Origin: Candidatus Galligastranaerophilus intestinavium
GTDB taxonomy: Bacteria; Cyanobacteriota; Vampirovibrionia; Gastranaerophilales; Gastranaerophilaceae
DNA: 39,025 nucleotides
Reading direction: 5' to 3'
Assembly: GCA_018716625.1 (NCBI GenBank)
Contig: DVJQ01000071.1
Location: forward strand, 1-39,025
Positions 8,463 to 16,555 of the stretch are shown piece after piece (position 1 is the stretch's first letter; the number at the start of each line of letters is the position of its first letter). Below the pieces are notes generated by a model, which did not search any database, was not told where the DNA came from, and worked only from the letters and a program-made list of their open reading frames with translations. The translations under genes were made by a program, and so were the position numbers.

Positions 8463-9824
8463 TTAAAACATTAATCTAAACAGTAAAAATCTTTTGTTCA
8501 GTTTTTCAGAGAATTTTCTTAAATTTCTCGATGTAACAACAGTGTCGGATATAATATTATCAACACTTGCTTTTTGGCAAGGGTCGAGATTATTTAAGTT
8601 GTTGAGTGTTTTATTTATGTTTGCGGAAATTTTATTTATGTTCGAAACTGTTCCCGAGATATCCTTTTTAAGCTTATCATCTTGTGTAAATTCGTTCATA
8701 TAAGATGAAATGTCAGCAAGGTTTCTTGAAATTTCATTCAAGTTGGTGACTATTTCTTTTGTTTTTTTATCTTCTAATAACTTGTTAACATTGTTTGACA
8801 ATTCGCCGACGGATTTTGTTGTTTTTGTTATAGAGTCTTTTAAATCCTCATCCGTTGCTATGTCATTTATGCTGTCTGTTAAAATAATCAGTTTTGAGAT
8901 TAATTTGTTAGATTGCGAAAGTACATCTTCAAGTTCGTCTTTAGATGAGTCAATGAGAATTTGAGCTTTATCGAGAGTTGTTGTTGCACTGATTGTTAAT
9001 TCGTTAATGTTTTTAACGCTTTCTCTTAATTCTCCCACCATCTCGTCAGAGAGAATTTCAGATATTTTTTCATTCGTTTCATTAAGTGATTTTGAAGCTT
9101 TGTAGTTTATCTCCATAAAATCGCTTATTCTCATCGGTTCAATTACCGTATATTTCAAGTCTTTGTCAGGTGCATATAATTTTTCGCCGTCTAAAGTGTA
9201 GAAAATAAGCTCGTTATTTACAACTTTTGCCCCAAGAGCGTCGTTATCCAATATAAGCCCCGGCATTGTTATTGTATATTTTATCCTAAGCGTGTTTTTT
9301 GTATGTATTTTGCTTTTCAGGTCAAAGGGAATTTGGCTTGTCGGTAAAACCATACATTCTTCAACGTAGCCGATTTTATGCAGTTCATCAGAAAGTTCCA
9401 TAAAAATATTCTGACCTTTTTTGATGGCTGTTGTATTTTTCATGGTTTCAACAAAAACCGTTTGTATTTCAGGCGGGGTAATTTCAAGGAATTGTTCGCC
9501 AATAAGGCCTGATTGCTGTATGGAAATTTTAGAGGCTGGAGGTATCTTGACTCCTTTTTCGGTAATTACAAAACGTAATTTGATATAGCTGTCTTTACCG
9601 TTTATAACGGGTGTTATTTCTTCCACCTGCCCTATTCTTAACCCCATCATCTGAACACCGGAGCCTGCACGCATGCCGTTAATATCTTTAAAAATTACGT
9701 CAATTCTTTCTCCGGATGAAAGGCTTCTGCCTTTTATCCACAGGACTGTGAATATGAGTATGAATATGGCACTTAGTGTCAATATGCCTACTTTTAGTGA
9801 TGATGATGTTTTCTTTGGTTCCAT
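8463..9824 (-). CDS. MCE-domain lipid transport protein, MlaD/TGD2-like
   Basis: Substrate-binding subunit of an MCE-type ABC lipid transporter between inner and outer membranes. The order is a cytoplasmic start, a single membrane anchor (about 12-30), one MCE domain (about 39-118, with MRAGSGVQMMGLRIGQVEEI and QQSGLIGEQFLEI), then about 330 residues that include a central insert and a long, heptad-rich helical tail (about 230-440, many Leu/Ile-Asn-Lys repeats). E. coli MlaD has only 183 residues; the long tail is closer to cyanobacterial and plastid TGD2 or PqiB-type proteins, where helices form a tube across the periplasm. It follows mlaE and mlaF in the same operon. The transport direction cannot be deduced. 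Confidence 0.88.
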   Translation of the reverse strand: MEPKKTSSSLKVGILTLSAIFILIFTVLWIKGRSLSSGERIDVIFKDINGMRAGSGVQMMGLRIGQVEEITPVINGKDSYIKLRFVITEKGVKIPPASKISIQQSGLIGEQFLEITPPEIQTVFVETMKNTTAIKKGQNIFMELSDELHKIGYVEECMVLPTSQIPFDLKSKIHTKNTLRIKYTITMPGLILDNDALGAKVVNNELIFYTLDGEKLYAPDKDLKYTVIEPMRISDFMEINYKASKSLNETNEKISEILSDEMVGELRESVKNINELTISATTTLDKAQILIDSSKDELEDVLSQSNKLISKLIILTDSINDIATDEDLKDSITKTTKSVGELSNNVNKLLEDKKTKEIVTNLNEISRNLADISSYMNEFTQDDKLKKDISGTVSNINKISANINKTLNNLNNLDPCQKASVDNIISDTVVTSRNLRKFSEKLNKRFLLFRLMF

Positions 9825-9852
9825 AATACTTTCCTATTATACATAAAAAATA

Positions 9853-10581
9853 TTAAAGTGTCTTAATTTTCATAGGCCCTTTTATTGATGCGTTTACAAA
9901 CTGTTGTGTATATGGGTTTGTACCGTTCAGTAATTCTCTTGTTGAGCCTTTGTATACTATCTCGCCCTCATACAGCATAATTGCCTTGTCTGTTGCGCGT
10001 TTTATTGTTGAGAGTTGGTGTGTAACCACAAGGCAGCTTGCGTTCAATTCTTTTTTTAGTTCAACTATGTAATTTTCAATAAGGGTAGATGAAACAGGAT
10101 CCAGCCCTGCAGTGGGTTCGTCGTATAAAATAATCTTTGGGTTTGTAACAATTGCACGCGCAAAACCGACACGCTTTTGCATACCTCCTGAGAGTTCCGA
10201 AGGATATTTGTTTTCAATTCCTTCAAGCCCTACCAGTTTTAGTTTTTGGGCTACAATTTCTCTTAACTCTTTTTGGCTGTATTTGTTTCTGAATTCTTTT
10301 CTCTCTGTCAGCGGAAAAGCTATATTTTCAAAAACGGTTAAAAAATCAAAAAGTGCGCTGTATTGAAAAGTCATTGCAATATCGGCATTTTTTGGGCTTG
10401 TTATTATCTCACCTGAGTTTGGATATAAAAGTCCGCATATTATTTTTAAAAGAGTGCTCTTGCCGCTTCCTGAAAAGCCTACAACACCGAGCGTTTCTCC
10501 GTCCTCGACTTTAAAACTTATATTGTTTAAAACTTTTTTGTCGTTAAATTCTTTTGTTAAATTTTTTACTTCTATACCCAT
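9853..10581 (-). CDS. mlaF: ABC transporter ATPase MlaF-like
   Basis: Drives MCE-type lipid transport by hydrolysing ATP. With the start chosen here the protein has 242 residues. It shows Walker A GFSGSGKST (35-43), a Q-loop (TFQYSALFDFLTVFENIAFPL), signature LSGGMQKRVGFARAI, Walker B IILYDEPTAGLDP and the H-loop VVTHQ, with the MlaF-type wording in the Q-loop region. A longer reading from 10650 exists but would overlap mlaE by 61 bases; the ATG at 10581 has an ideal ribosome site (TAGGGAATAAA) that includes the mlaE stop codon, and the protein then begins MGIEVKNLTKEF as the family does. It lies 8 bases after mlaE. Confidence 0.93.
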   Translation of the reverse strand: MGIEVKNLTKEFNDKKVLNNISFKVEDGETLGVVGFSGSGKSTLLKIICGLLYPNSGEIITSPKNADIAMTFQYSALFDFLTVFENIAFPLTERKEFRNKYSQKELREIVAQKLKLVGLEGIENKYPSELSGGMQKRVGFARAIVTNPKIILYDEPTAGLDPVSSTLIENYIVELKKELNASCLVVTHQLSTIKRATDKAIMLYEGEIVYKGSTRELLNGTNPYTQQFVNASIKGPMKIKTL

Positions 10582-10589
10582 TTTATTCC

Positions 10590-11387
10590 CTACAGATAAA
10601 ATACCGTTGCAAAGATGTAGTCCCAGATTGCAATTGCTACAAACGACCATACAACCGCCCTTGTTGTTGATATACCTACTTCAAGAGCTCCGCCGCGGGT
10701 TGAATATCCGCAAGAACAGCTGATGAGAGCAATTGTTCCGCCAAAAAAGGAAGATTTTAAAAGTGCTACAAAAATATCTTTTATAAACAAGCCATGCCAC
10801 ATTGAGCTGATAAAGTTAAGATAGGTAATTTCTGCAGTTATATTTGAGATAACCGCTGCGCAAATTAAACCGCAAAATGTTGATACAATAACCATAAAAG
10901 GCATCATTACAACGCCGGATAAGAACCTTGGTACAATAAGATATTCAATAGGGTCTACTTTTAAAACCCTCATGGCGCTTATTTGTTCAGTTACCGCCAT
11001 AGAGGCTATTTCTGAGGCATAGGACGAGCCTATCATGGAAATTATCGCAAAGCCTGACATAATGGCTGAGAGTTCGCGCACCATAACAAGTGCGGATAAT
11101 GAACCGACGTAGTTTCCCGCCCCTTGCTTTGCAAGCTCCGGCGCTATTTGCATGGCAATAATGATTGATGTCATTGCAACGATTGTAAGAGTTATAGGCA
11201 GCGAGTCTACCGAAAACCTTGCACATTGTTCAATTAGCGCTTTTTTGTCAACCTTCAGGGTTGTTAATGTTTTTGCTACACACAAAAAATCCTTACCTAT
11301 GTTGCCAAGGGTAATTAAAAAATCGTTTATCTCTGTCCACAGCAGGTTTATTGTGCGATAGAGCAGTGTTTTTTTAACGTTAATCAT
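10590..11387 (-). CDS. mlaE: MlaE-family permease of the MCE lipid transporter
   Basis: Inner-membrane permease that pairs with MlaF and the MCE protein (plastid counterpart TGD1). The 265 residues contain about five to six hydrophobic helices and the hallmark conserved stretch ALVMVRELSAIMSGFAIISM followed by GSSYASEIASMAVTEQISAM, which contains the coupling-helix region. No MlaB (STAS) or MlaC gene lies nearby, as in cyanobacteria and plastids. It is the first gene of its operon. No Shine-Dalgarno precedes the ATG; instead a TATAAT box ends 9 bases before it, so the message may be leaderless or nearly so. Confidence 0.92.
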   Translation of the reverse strand: MINVKKTLLYRTINLLWTEINDFLITLGNIGKDFLCVAKTLTTLKVDKKALIEQCARFSVDSLPITLTIVAMTSIIIAMQIAPELAKQGAGNYVGSLSALVMVRELSAIMSGFAIISMIGSSYASEIASMAVTEQISAMRVLKVDPIEYLIVPRFLSGVVMMPFMVIVSTFCGLICAAVISNITAEITYLNFISSMWHGLFIKDIFVALLKSSFFGGTIALISCSCGYSTRGGALEVGISTTRAVVWSFVAIAIWDYIFATVFYL

Positions 11388-11396
11388 TATGTATAT

Positions 11397-11423
11397 ATTA
11401 TATTAAGCAAATTATTTTTGCAA
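11397..11423 (-). promoter_or_regulatory. promoter of the mlaE operon
   Basis: On the minus strand TATAAT occupies 11402-11397 and a TTGCAA -35 candidate occupies 11423-11418, with a short 15-base spacing. The -10 ends only 9 bases before the mlaE ATG, predicting a start site within about 3 bases of the start codon. Confidence 0.5.
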
Positions 11424-11434
11424 AAGAATATACT

Positions 11435-11464
11435 AAAAAACCCTGCTTTTATAGCAGGGTTTTT
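11435..11464 (-). terminator. intrinsic terminator after the 155-codon-type small gene
   Basis: CCCTGC (11441-11446) pairs with GCAGGG (11454-11459) with a 7-base loop. On the minus strand the stem is followed by T6 (11440-11435); on the plus strand by T5, so it could work both ways. It closes the unknown small gene that ends at 11501 and lies just before the mlaE promoter. Confidence 0.85.
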
Positions 11465-11500
11465 ATAAAAATTGCAAGTTTTTGTGCTTATTTGACAATT

Positions 11501-12001
11501 CTATACATTTGCAGCTGCTTCGCCGAGGTTTTCTGCTGTTTTACCAGCTTCTTTTGCGGCTTCACCTGCTTCTTTTGTAGCTTTTTCAGCTTTTTTAGCA
11601 AGTTTTTCAGTTAAAGTTTTAATTTTTTCGCCAACTTTATCGATTTTTGCTTTTACGCCTTTAGCAGCATCTTCGCTAAGTGCTTCATATGTACCGTCTT
11701 TTAATTTTTTGCCGTTATCAAGCAAGTCTTGAAGTTTTGTTTGAACTTTTTCCAAATAATTTTTGCGACCTTCGCCTGCAAAAGTTTTGAAACCTTCTTT
11801 TACTTTAGTAAAGAATTTAGCGCCGTCATCAGTAACTAATTTGCCGCGGCTTGCTGCAACGGCTGTAGCACCAACTGCTGCTGCAGCTACAGCTGCGCCT
11901 GCACCTATCGCTGCTGCTGTCTTTTTGTCAATTGTTTTCTTGTCTTCCGCACCACGAAAAGCTTGTACGTTAGAGAAAGAATTGATACCGTTAACTTGCA
12001 T
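11501..12001 (-). CDS. small Ala/Lys-rich protein, unknown function
   Basis: No known family is recognised. The ATG at 12001 is chosen because AAAGGG lies about 9 bases upstream; a TTG-initiated reading from 12031 has no support. The 166-residue protein starts MQVNGINSFSNVQAFRG, then has a very Ala/Gly-rich hydrophobic segment (AAAIGAGAAVAAAAVGATAV), a middle helical part (FFTKVKEGFKTFAGEG), and a C-terminal run of Lys/Ala/Glu repeats typical of amphipathic or apolipoprotein-like helices. The layout parallels the neighbouring gene at 12206-12727 (NGI start, F-x-G motif, small-residue hydrophobic segment, K-x-G-F segment). It has its own extended -10 promoter, a leader of about 134 bases and its own terminator. 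Membrane association is plausible but unproven. Confidence 0.75.
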   Translation of the reverse strand: MQVNGINSFSNVQAFRGAEDKKTIDKKTAAAIGAGAAVAAAAVGATAVAASRGKLVTDDGAKFFTKVKEGFKTFAGEGRKNYLEKVQTKLQDLLDNGKKLKDGTYEALSEDAAKGVKAKIDKVGEKIKTLTEKLAKKAEKATKEAGEAAKEAGKTAENLGEAAANV

Positions 12002-12050
12002 AATATTTTCCCTTTCTAAATTAATTGCCAACTTATTTTCTGCCTTTAAA

Positions 12051-12084
12051 AATCATGTGAATATTATTTATTGCTATCATGATT
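12051..12084 (-). promoter_or_regulatory. inverted repeat in the leader of the small gene
   Basis: AATCATG (12051-12057) and CATGATT (12078-12084) are perfect complements separated by 20 AT-rich bases. The element lies in the predicted 5' leader, 50-83 bases upstream of the ATG at 12001. It could be an RNA hairpin or an operator; function unknown. Confidence 0.3.
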
Positions 12085-12141
12085 CTAAAACAGACCAATT
12101 TTGTTACATTTGTTAACATTTACAACCTAACTATGTGCCAG

Positions 12142-12150
12142 ATTATAGCA
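12142..12150 (-). promoter_or_regulatory. extended -10 promoter of the small gene
   Basis: Read on the minus strand, TGCTATAAT (12150-12142) is a perfect extended -10 box. No good -35 is visible because the upstream position falls in a terminator hairpin. Transcription would start near 12135, giving a long leader to the ATG at 12001. Confidence 0.5.
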
Positions 12151-12155
12151 CAAAA

Positions 12156-12185
12156 AAAATCTCAAGGGAATACCTTGAGATTTTT
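12156..12185 (-). terminator. intrinsic terminator, possibly bidirectional
   Basis: The stem AAAATCTCAAGG (12156-12167) pairs with CCTTGAGATTTT (12173-12184) around a 5-base loop. On the minus strand it is followed by an unbroken T8 run. It ends the transcript of the small gene at 12206-12727 and separates it from the next small gene. Confidence 0.88.
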
Positions 12186-12205
12186 AATTGTAACATTAAT
12201 TGTAT

Positions 12206-12727
12206 TTATTTTAAAATCCTGTACAAATTAATTTCTGTTCCGTTTTCTTTTGCCATATTTGCCAGAATATCTTGATATGGTTTAATTGCAGCTTCTTCAT
12301 ATTCTGTAAGTGTTTTTTCTATATATTCGCTCGAGTTGCCGACTCTTAAATTTTGCACATTTTCTGCTGCCTTCCCTATCTCACTTGTTGAATCTTTTTT
12401 GCCTATTTTACTGATGGTATCTTTTACATTGTCTACCACTTCGCCTGCGGTTTTACTTATTGTTTTGCCTATTGTACTAAAGCCTGTCTTTAAATTTTTC
12501 AAAACAGAAGCGTCTGCACCGTTTACACTTTTACCTTTTTTAAATGCGTAAATACTTGTACCAATTGCAACCGCTGCACCTACACCTGCTGCAATTAAGC
12601 CTTTGTTAACGCCTTCTTTTTCTTCTTTGGTTTCTTGTGTGTTACCTTGAAAATTTGGATTGTAGTAAGCTCCGATGCTTTGCGGGTAGTAACCGTAAGA
12701 GTAACCTGAAATTCCATTCATTGACAT
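12206..12727 (-). CDS. small Gly-hydrophobic protein, unknown function
   Basis: No known family is recognised. The ATG at 12727 is favoured by AGGAAGG nine bases upstream; a TTG at 12736 lies too close to that site. The 173-residue protein starts MSMNGISGYSYGYYP, rich in Tyr, then has the NPNFQGN motif, a small-residue hydrophobic segment (LIAAGVGAAVAIGTSIYAF) and a basic patch KKGK. A polar amphipathic half follows with KNLKTGFSTIGKTISKTAGE and a charged C terminus. The architecture mirrors the adjacent gene at 11501-12001, suggesting an old duplication with strong divergence. It lies between the serA terminator and its own terminator, so it is probably transcribed alone. It may sit in or on a membrane. 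Confidence 0.75.
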   Translation of the reverse strand: MSMNGISGYSYGYYPQSIGAYYNPNFQGNTQETKEEKEGVNKGLIAAGVGAAVAIGTSIYAFKKGKSVNGADASVLKNLKTGFSTIGKTISKTAGEVVDNVKDTISKIGKKDSTSEIGKAAENVQNLRVGNSSEYIEKTLTEYEEAAIKPYQDILANMAKENGTEINLYRILK

Positions 12728-12762
12728 AAAATTCAACCTTCCTAAATTCTAACCTATGTATT

Positions 12763-12799
12763 AATAAAAAATCCTGCCTGAAAAAAATTGACAGGATTT
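12763..12799 (-). terminator. intrinsic terminator after serA
   Basis: AAATCCTG (12769-12776) pairs with CAGGATTT (12792-12799). On the minus strand the stem runs into a T6 tract and further AT bases. It lies 25 bases beyond the serA stop and would end the ribE-to-serA operon. Confidence 0.8.
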
Positions 12800-12824
12800 C
12801 TTAATTTTATTAAGATTTATTAAC

Positions 12825-14435
12825 TTATACATTTAATCTGATATAGCTAGATTCGTATATACCGTTAATTTTGGCTATTTTATCAAGCGTATTTTGTTCG
12901 ACTTTGTCGTCGGTATTTATAATCATAATACTTTTTTCATCTTGCCTTATTTCGCCTTTTGCGTAGGACTTTTGGGCAACTTGCATACGCGATATGTTTA
13001 TGCCGTCATCCCCTAAAACAGTTGCTACTGCTGCAATCATTCCGGGTTTATTTTCGTGAGGTACAAGCAGCATATGTTTTTCGGGTTTAATTGAAGTATT
13101 GTAATCATTAATTTTGACAATTCTTTTTATATGTTTTGCAATTAGCGCGCCTGAAATACTTGTGCAGTCTTTATCTGTGACTAAGTTAACGGTAATTGAG
13201 CCTATGTAGTCTGTTGTTTGTTGAGATTTTTTGGTTGAAATTTCAATTCCGCGTTTTTTAGCCAAAAGTGGCGCGTTAACATAGTTTACACCTGTTATAT
13301 TACTTGAGAGCACGCCTTTTAAAATTGCAGTTTCAAGAGGAGATGTGTCAACTTGGGCTAAAGTTCCCTTTACTTCAATTTCAATAGATTTTAAGCTGCC
13401 TTTTGAAATTTGCGCCGCCATTTGAGCAATGTTTTCGGCTATGGGCATGTAGTCTTTGACAGGTTCGAGTTTTTGCGGTTTTAGTGAGGGTATATTGACT
13501 GCGCTTGTTGCGTCCCCGCCTGATAGTACAGATACAACCTGATTTGCAACATCAAGTGCTACGTTAATTTGCGCTTCATCTGTGCTTGCGCCCAAGTGAG
13601 GTGTGAGAACAACATTTTTGCCAAAGCCTAAAAGCACGTTGTTTTGTATATTTTTTTCATCTTCATACACATCAAGCGCACACGCGGCTACCTGACCGGA
13701 TTCAAGGGCTTCTTTCAGCGCTGTTTCATCGATAATGCCCCCGCGGGCACAGTTTATAATTCTCACACCTTTTTTCATTCTGTTGATTGTATTTCTGTTA
13801 ATCAAAGATGTCGTTTCTTTTGTTTTTGGTGTGTGGATTGTAATAAAGTCGCACTGCGCCCAAAAGTCGTCAAGGTGTTCGGCGTATTTTGCGCCAATGC
13901 CCTCAACCGCTTCGCGCGATGTGTACGGATCAAAAACAATAATTTTCATGCCAAGTGCAAGAGCAACTTGCGCAACATGGTGCCCGATTTTGCCAAGCCC
14001 TATTATGCCTAAGGTTTTACCGTAAACTTCCACGCCTGTGAATTTTGAGCGTTCCCATTTACCTTCTTTTACCGATTTTACTGCCTCAGGGATGTTGCGT
14101 GCCATAGAGAGCATCATAGCAACTGTGTGTTCTGCGGCGGCGTTTGTATTGCCGTCAGGCGAGTTTACAACGATTATACCTTTTGCCGTTGCCGCATCAA
14201 GGTCAATGTTATCTACCCCGACGCCCGCTCTGCCGATAATTTTAAGATTTTTGCCGGCTTCTATAATTTTTGCGGTGACTTTTGTTTGGCTTCTGACCAA
14301 AAGTGCATCGTAGTCGCCTATAATTTTACATAATTCGTCTTCTTCCATTGTAGGAAGATTGTCTGCATGGGCTGCTTTTTCGACAATTTTTATTGCAGCT
14401 TCATTTATTTTATCCGTAATTAAAACTTTTGCCAT
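12825..14435 (-). CDS. serA: D-3-phosphoglycerate dehydrogenase
   Basis: Oxidises 3-phosphoglycerate to 3-phosphohydroxypyruvate, the first step of serine synthesis, with NAD. The 536 residues are the long form: substrate-binding and NAD-binding domains (GLGKIG at 146-151, catalytic Arg231 in CARGG, and His280 in LTPHLGAST), an intervening ASB-type domain (about 330-450) and a C-terminal ACT domain (about 460-536) that usually binds serine for feedback inhibition. The ATG at 14435 has AAGGAAG upstream. It is the last gene of the ribE-ribBA-GNAT-aminotransferase-serA string, 10 bases after an aminotransferase likely to take the next step. A terminator follows. Confidence 0.96.
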   Translation of the reverse strand: MAKVLITDKINEAAIKIVEKAAHADNLPTMEEDELCKIIGDYDALLVRSQTKVTAKIIEAGKNLKIIGRAGVGVDNIDLDAATAKGIIVVNSPDGNTNAAAEHTVAMMLSMARNIPEAVKSVKEGKWERSKFTGVEVYGKTLGIIGLGKIGHHVAQVALALGMKIIVFDPYTSREAVEGIGAKYAEHLDDFWAQCDFITIHTPKTKETTSLINRNTINRMKKGVRIINCARGGIIDETALKEALESGQVAACALDVYEDEKNIQNNVLLGFGKNVVLTPHLGASTDEAQINVALDVANQVVSVLSGGDATSAVNIPSLKPQKLEPVKDYMPIAENIAQMAAQISKGSLKSIEIEVKGTLAQVDTSPLETAILKGVLSSNITGVNYVNAPLLAKKRGIEISTKKSQQTTDYIGSITVNLVTDKDCTSISGALIAKHIKRIVKINDYNTSIKPEKHMLLVPHENKPGMIAAVATVLGDDGINISRMQVAQKSYAKGEIRQDEKSIMIINTDDKVEQNTLDKIAKINGIYESSYIRLNV

Positions 14436-14445
14436 TTTTGCTTCC

Positions 14446-15546
14446 TTATTTTTTAAGTTTATCTATTGTTGCCTTTAAGCTTGCAAGTGCTGTAAGTACG
14501 TCGCGCTCGGATACAAAGCCTAATGTGCCCATTCTGAATATTTTGTCTTTTAAGTCATTTTGACCGTTTGCAACAACAATATTGTAGTCCTCTTTGAGAG
14601 TTTTTCTTATGTCAGGGACACTAACGCCTTCAGGCGGCAAAACAGAAGTTATTGCATAGCTTGCAATTGATTCGTCCTCAACAAAAAGTTTAAGCCCCAT
14701 ATCCTTGATACCTTGCCTTAAAAGCTTTGCATTGTGCTTGTGGCGTGCAAAGATATTTTCAAGACCTTCTTCTCTCATCATTTCAATTGCCGCATCCAGC
14801 GCCACAAAAAGGTTTACTGCGGGTGTCCAAGGTGTTGTGTCCTTGTCTAAATTCTTTTTGTAATCATCCCAATTGAAGTAGAAGCTCGGGTATTTGCATT
14901 GTTTGTGAAGTTCCCATGCTCTGTCGTTTGCAACTAAAAACGCAAGACCGGGGGGAATCATAAATCCTTTTTGTGAACCTGAAATAAGGACGTCAATGCC
15001 CCATTCGTCCATTTTGCAATCTATTGCACCTATTGATGTAATACCGTCCACTATTGATATTGCACCGTGTTCGCGGATAATTTTTGCAAGTTCCCTAACA
15101 GGATTTGTAACGCCCGTTGAAGTTTCGTTATGAGTGAGTGTCACAACTTTTATTTCTTTTTTTGTATCATTATCAAGTATTTTTTTAAGTTCATCAGGTT
15201 TAATTGCTTGACCGTAAGGTACTTCAAGTTTTTGAACATTGGCACCTCGCATAGCGGCAATTTTTGCCCAGCGTGCGCCAAAGTTGCCGATAATAAGCGA
15301 TAAAACCTTGTCGCCTTCGTTTACAAGGTTGGATATAGCTGATTCCATAGCACCTGTGCCTGATGAAGTGTAGATTTGTACATCATATTTTGTTTGAAAG
15401 ACCCACTTTAGACCTTCTTCAACCCTTCTTACAATTTTTGAAAATTCACTGCTTCTGTGACCGATGGGATGTTTTGCCATAGCCAAAAGCACGCTCTCAG
15501 GTACCGGTGTGGGTCCCGGAATCATTAAAAAATCTTTGTCTTTCAT
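14446..15546 (-). CDS. class V aminotransferase, likely phosphoserine or serine/alanine-glyoxylate type
   Basis: PLP-dependent aminotransferase of the alanine-glyoxylate/serine-pyruvate (PucG-like) group. Visible motifs are MIPGPTPVP at the N terminus, TSSGTGAMESA (phosphate-binding cup), Asp167 in SIVDGITSIG and the PLP lysine Lys193 in SGSQKGFMIPPG. The length (366) is normal. It lies 10 bases upstream of serA with a good AAGGAAG site. Similar serA-adjacent enzymes in Thermotoga and cyanobacteria are thought to serve as the phosphoserine aminotransferase in place of canonical SerC. That assignment here is inference from context; an enzyme working on glyoxylate or alanine remains possible. 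Confidence 0.88.
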   Translation of the reverse strand: MKDKDFLMIPGPTPVPESVLLAMAKHPIGHRSSEFSKIVRRVEEGLKWVFQTKYDVQIYTSSGTGAMESAISNLVNEGDKVLSLIIGNFGARWAKIAAMRGANVQKLEVPYGQAIKPDELKKILDNDTKKEIKVVTLTHNETSTGVTNPVRELAKIIREHGAISIVDGITSIGAIDCKMDEWGIDVLISGSQKGFMIPPGLAFLVANDRAWELHKQCKYPSFYFNWDDYKKNLDKDTTPWTPAVNLFVALDAAIEMMREEGLENIFARHKHNAKLLRQGIKDMGLKLFVEDESIASYAITSVLPPEGVSVPDIRKTLKEDYNIVVANGQNDLKDKIFRMGTLGFVSERDVLTALASLKATIDKLKK

Positions 15547-15557
15547 TTTTTCTTCCT

Positions 15558-16553
15558 TTATAAAGCTAAACTACTGTCCATACTTCTTGGTAAATATGCC
15601 TGCGGGTAGTTGTACGATCGGATAAAGCCCGAATCTTCGTACATTTTAACGGCATTTAAGTTGTCAAGATCGACGCTTGCATTTATCTCGCTCAAGTTAA
15701 CAAGTCCTGATTGGTTCAGTTTGATAACGTCGCTTACAACTGATTTTAAAAGTAGTTTAGACAGCCCCATTCCACGATGTTCCTTTAAAATACCTACAAG
15801 CGGAATGTTGCCGATGTGTTCTCCTGTTACATTTGACAGGCAAAAGCCTATAAGTCTGTTTTCATGTAATAAGACTTTTGATGAGTGTGACAAAAATCTT
15901 CCGTAAACCGATTTTGTAATTTTGTCTACAATATCTCTACAACCTTCAATTGAGCCAAATCTGACATCAAAGTTAATATCAGAGGAGTCTGCAAAACTTT
16001 TTAATATTACTCCTGCTAATTCATCTGCATAGATATCGCTATATGGAACAATTTTGTATCCTATGGGAATTGAATACAAGTTTAACTGCTCAATCTCTTT
16101 TATGAGTTTTTTGTCGTTTATGTCAAAAACCATAACGGCAAGCTCAATAAATTTAAACCCGAAAAATGATGCATTGTCTTTGTAATCTGTTTGTACCCCC
16201 AACATAGGGTAACTTACAAGAGCTTGTTTCCTTCTTTCACAAGTATCAAGCATGAATTTTTCCATAAGAGAATTACGTTTTTCGTTTATGTTTTCATTAC
16301 CCAGAATATGTATTAAAAATAGTTCAATTACGTCTTTACTTGCATTGGAATATGCCAAAAACCCTGTTGGTATATCATCTTCCAGTAAAATTACACAGTT
16401 TATAAGTTTTTTTTCAAAATATTCAATAAATTCTTCGTAAGTAAGAGGCTCTATTTCAAATTTGTAGTCTGTGGCGCATTTTAATCTAAAGTCGTTATAC
16501 ACGCCTGCAAAAATTTTAAAGTATTTTTGGCTCAAAACCTGCGTTTCGTACAT
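15558..16553 (-). CDS. tandem GNAT-type acetyltransferase
   Basis: Likely transfers an acetyl group from acetyl-CoA to an unknown amine. Two GNAT-like halves are visible. The first (about 1-160) is degenerate. The second (about 170-331) has a good motif A (VGILKEHRGMGLSKLLLK, near residue 250-265) and the C-terminal motif VDLDNLNAVKMYEDSGF. The start at 16553 is supported by AAGGA within the last codons of ribBA, only 2 bases upstream of the ATG's stop-to-start gap. It sits between riboflavin and serine genes with 2- and 11-base gaps, so it is co-transcribed, but nothing reveals the substrate. Confidence 0.82.
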   Translation of the reverse strand: MYETQVLSQKYFKIFAGVYNDFRLKCATDYKFEIEPLTYEEFIEYFEKKLINCVILLEDDIPTGFLAYSNASKDVIELFLIHILGNENINEKRNSLMEKFMLDTCERRKQALVSYPMLGVQTDYKDNASFFGFKFIELAVMVFDINDKKLIKEIEQLNLYSIPIGYKIVPYSDIYADELAGVILKSFADSSDINFDVRFGSIEGCRDIVDKITKSVYGRFLSHSSKVLLHENRLIGFCLSNVTGEHIGNIPLVGILKEHRGMGLSKLLLKSVVSDVIKLNQSGLVNLSEINASVDLDNLNAVKMYEDSGFIRSYNYPQAYLPRSMDSSLAL

Positions 16554-16555
16554 CC

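Noticed and set aside
10582-10650. Longer N terminus for MlaF
   Set aside because: It would overlap mlaE by 61 bases and lacks a ribosome site; the ATG at 10581 has a clear one and gives the family's normal start.
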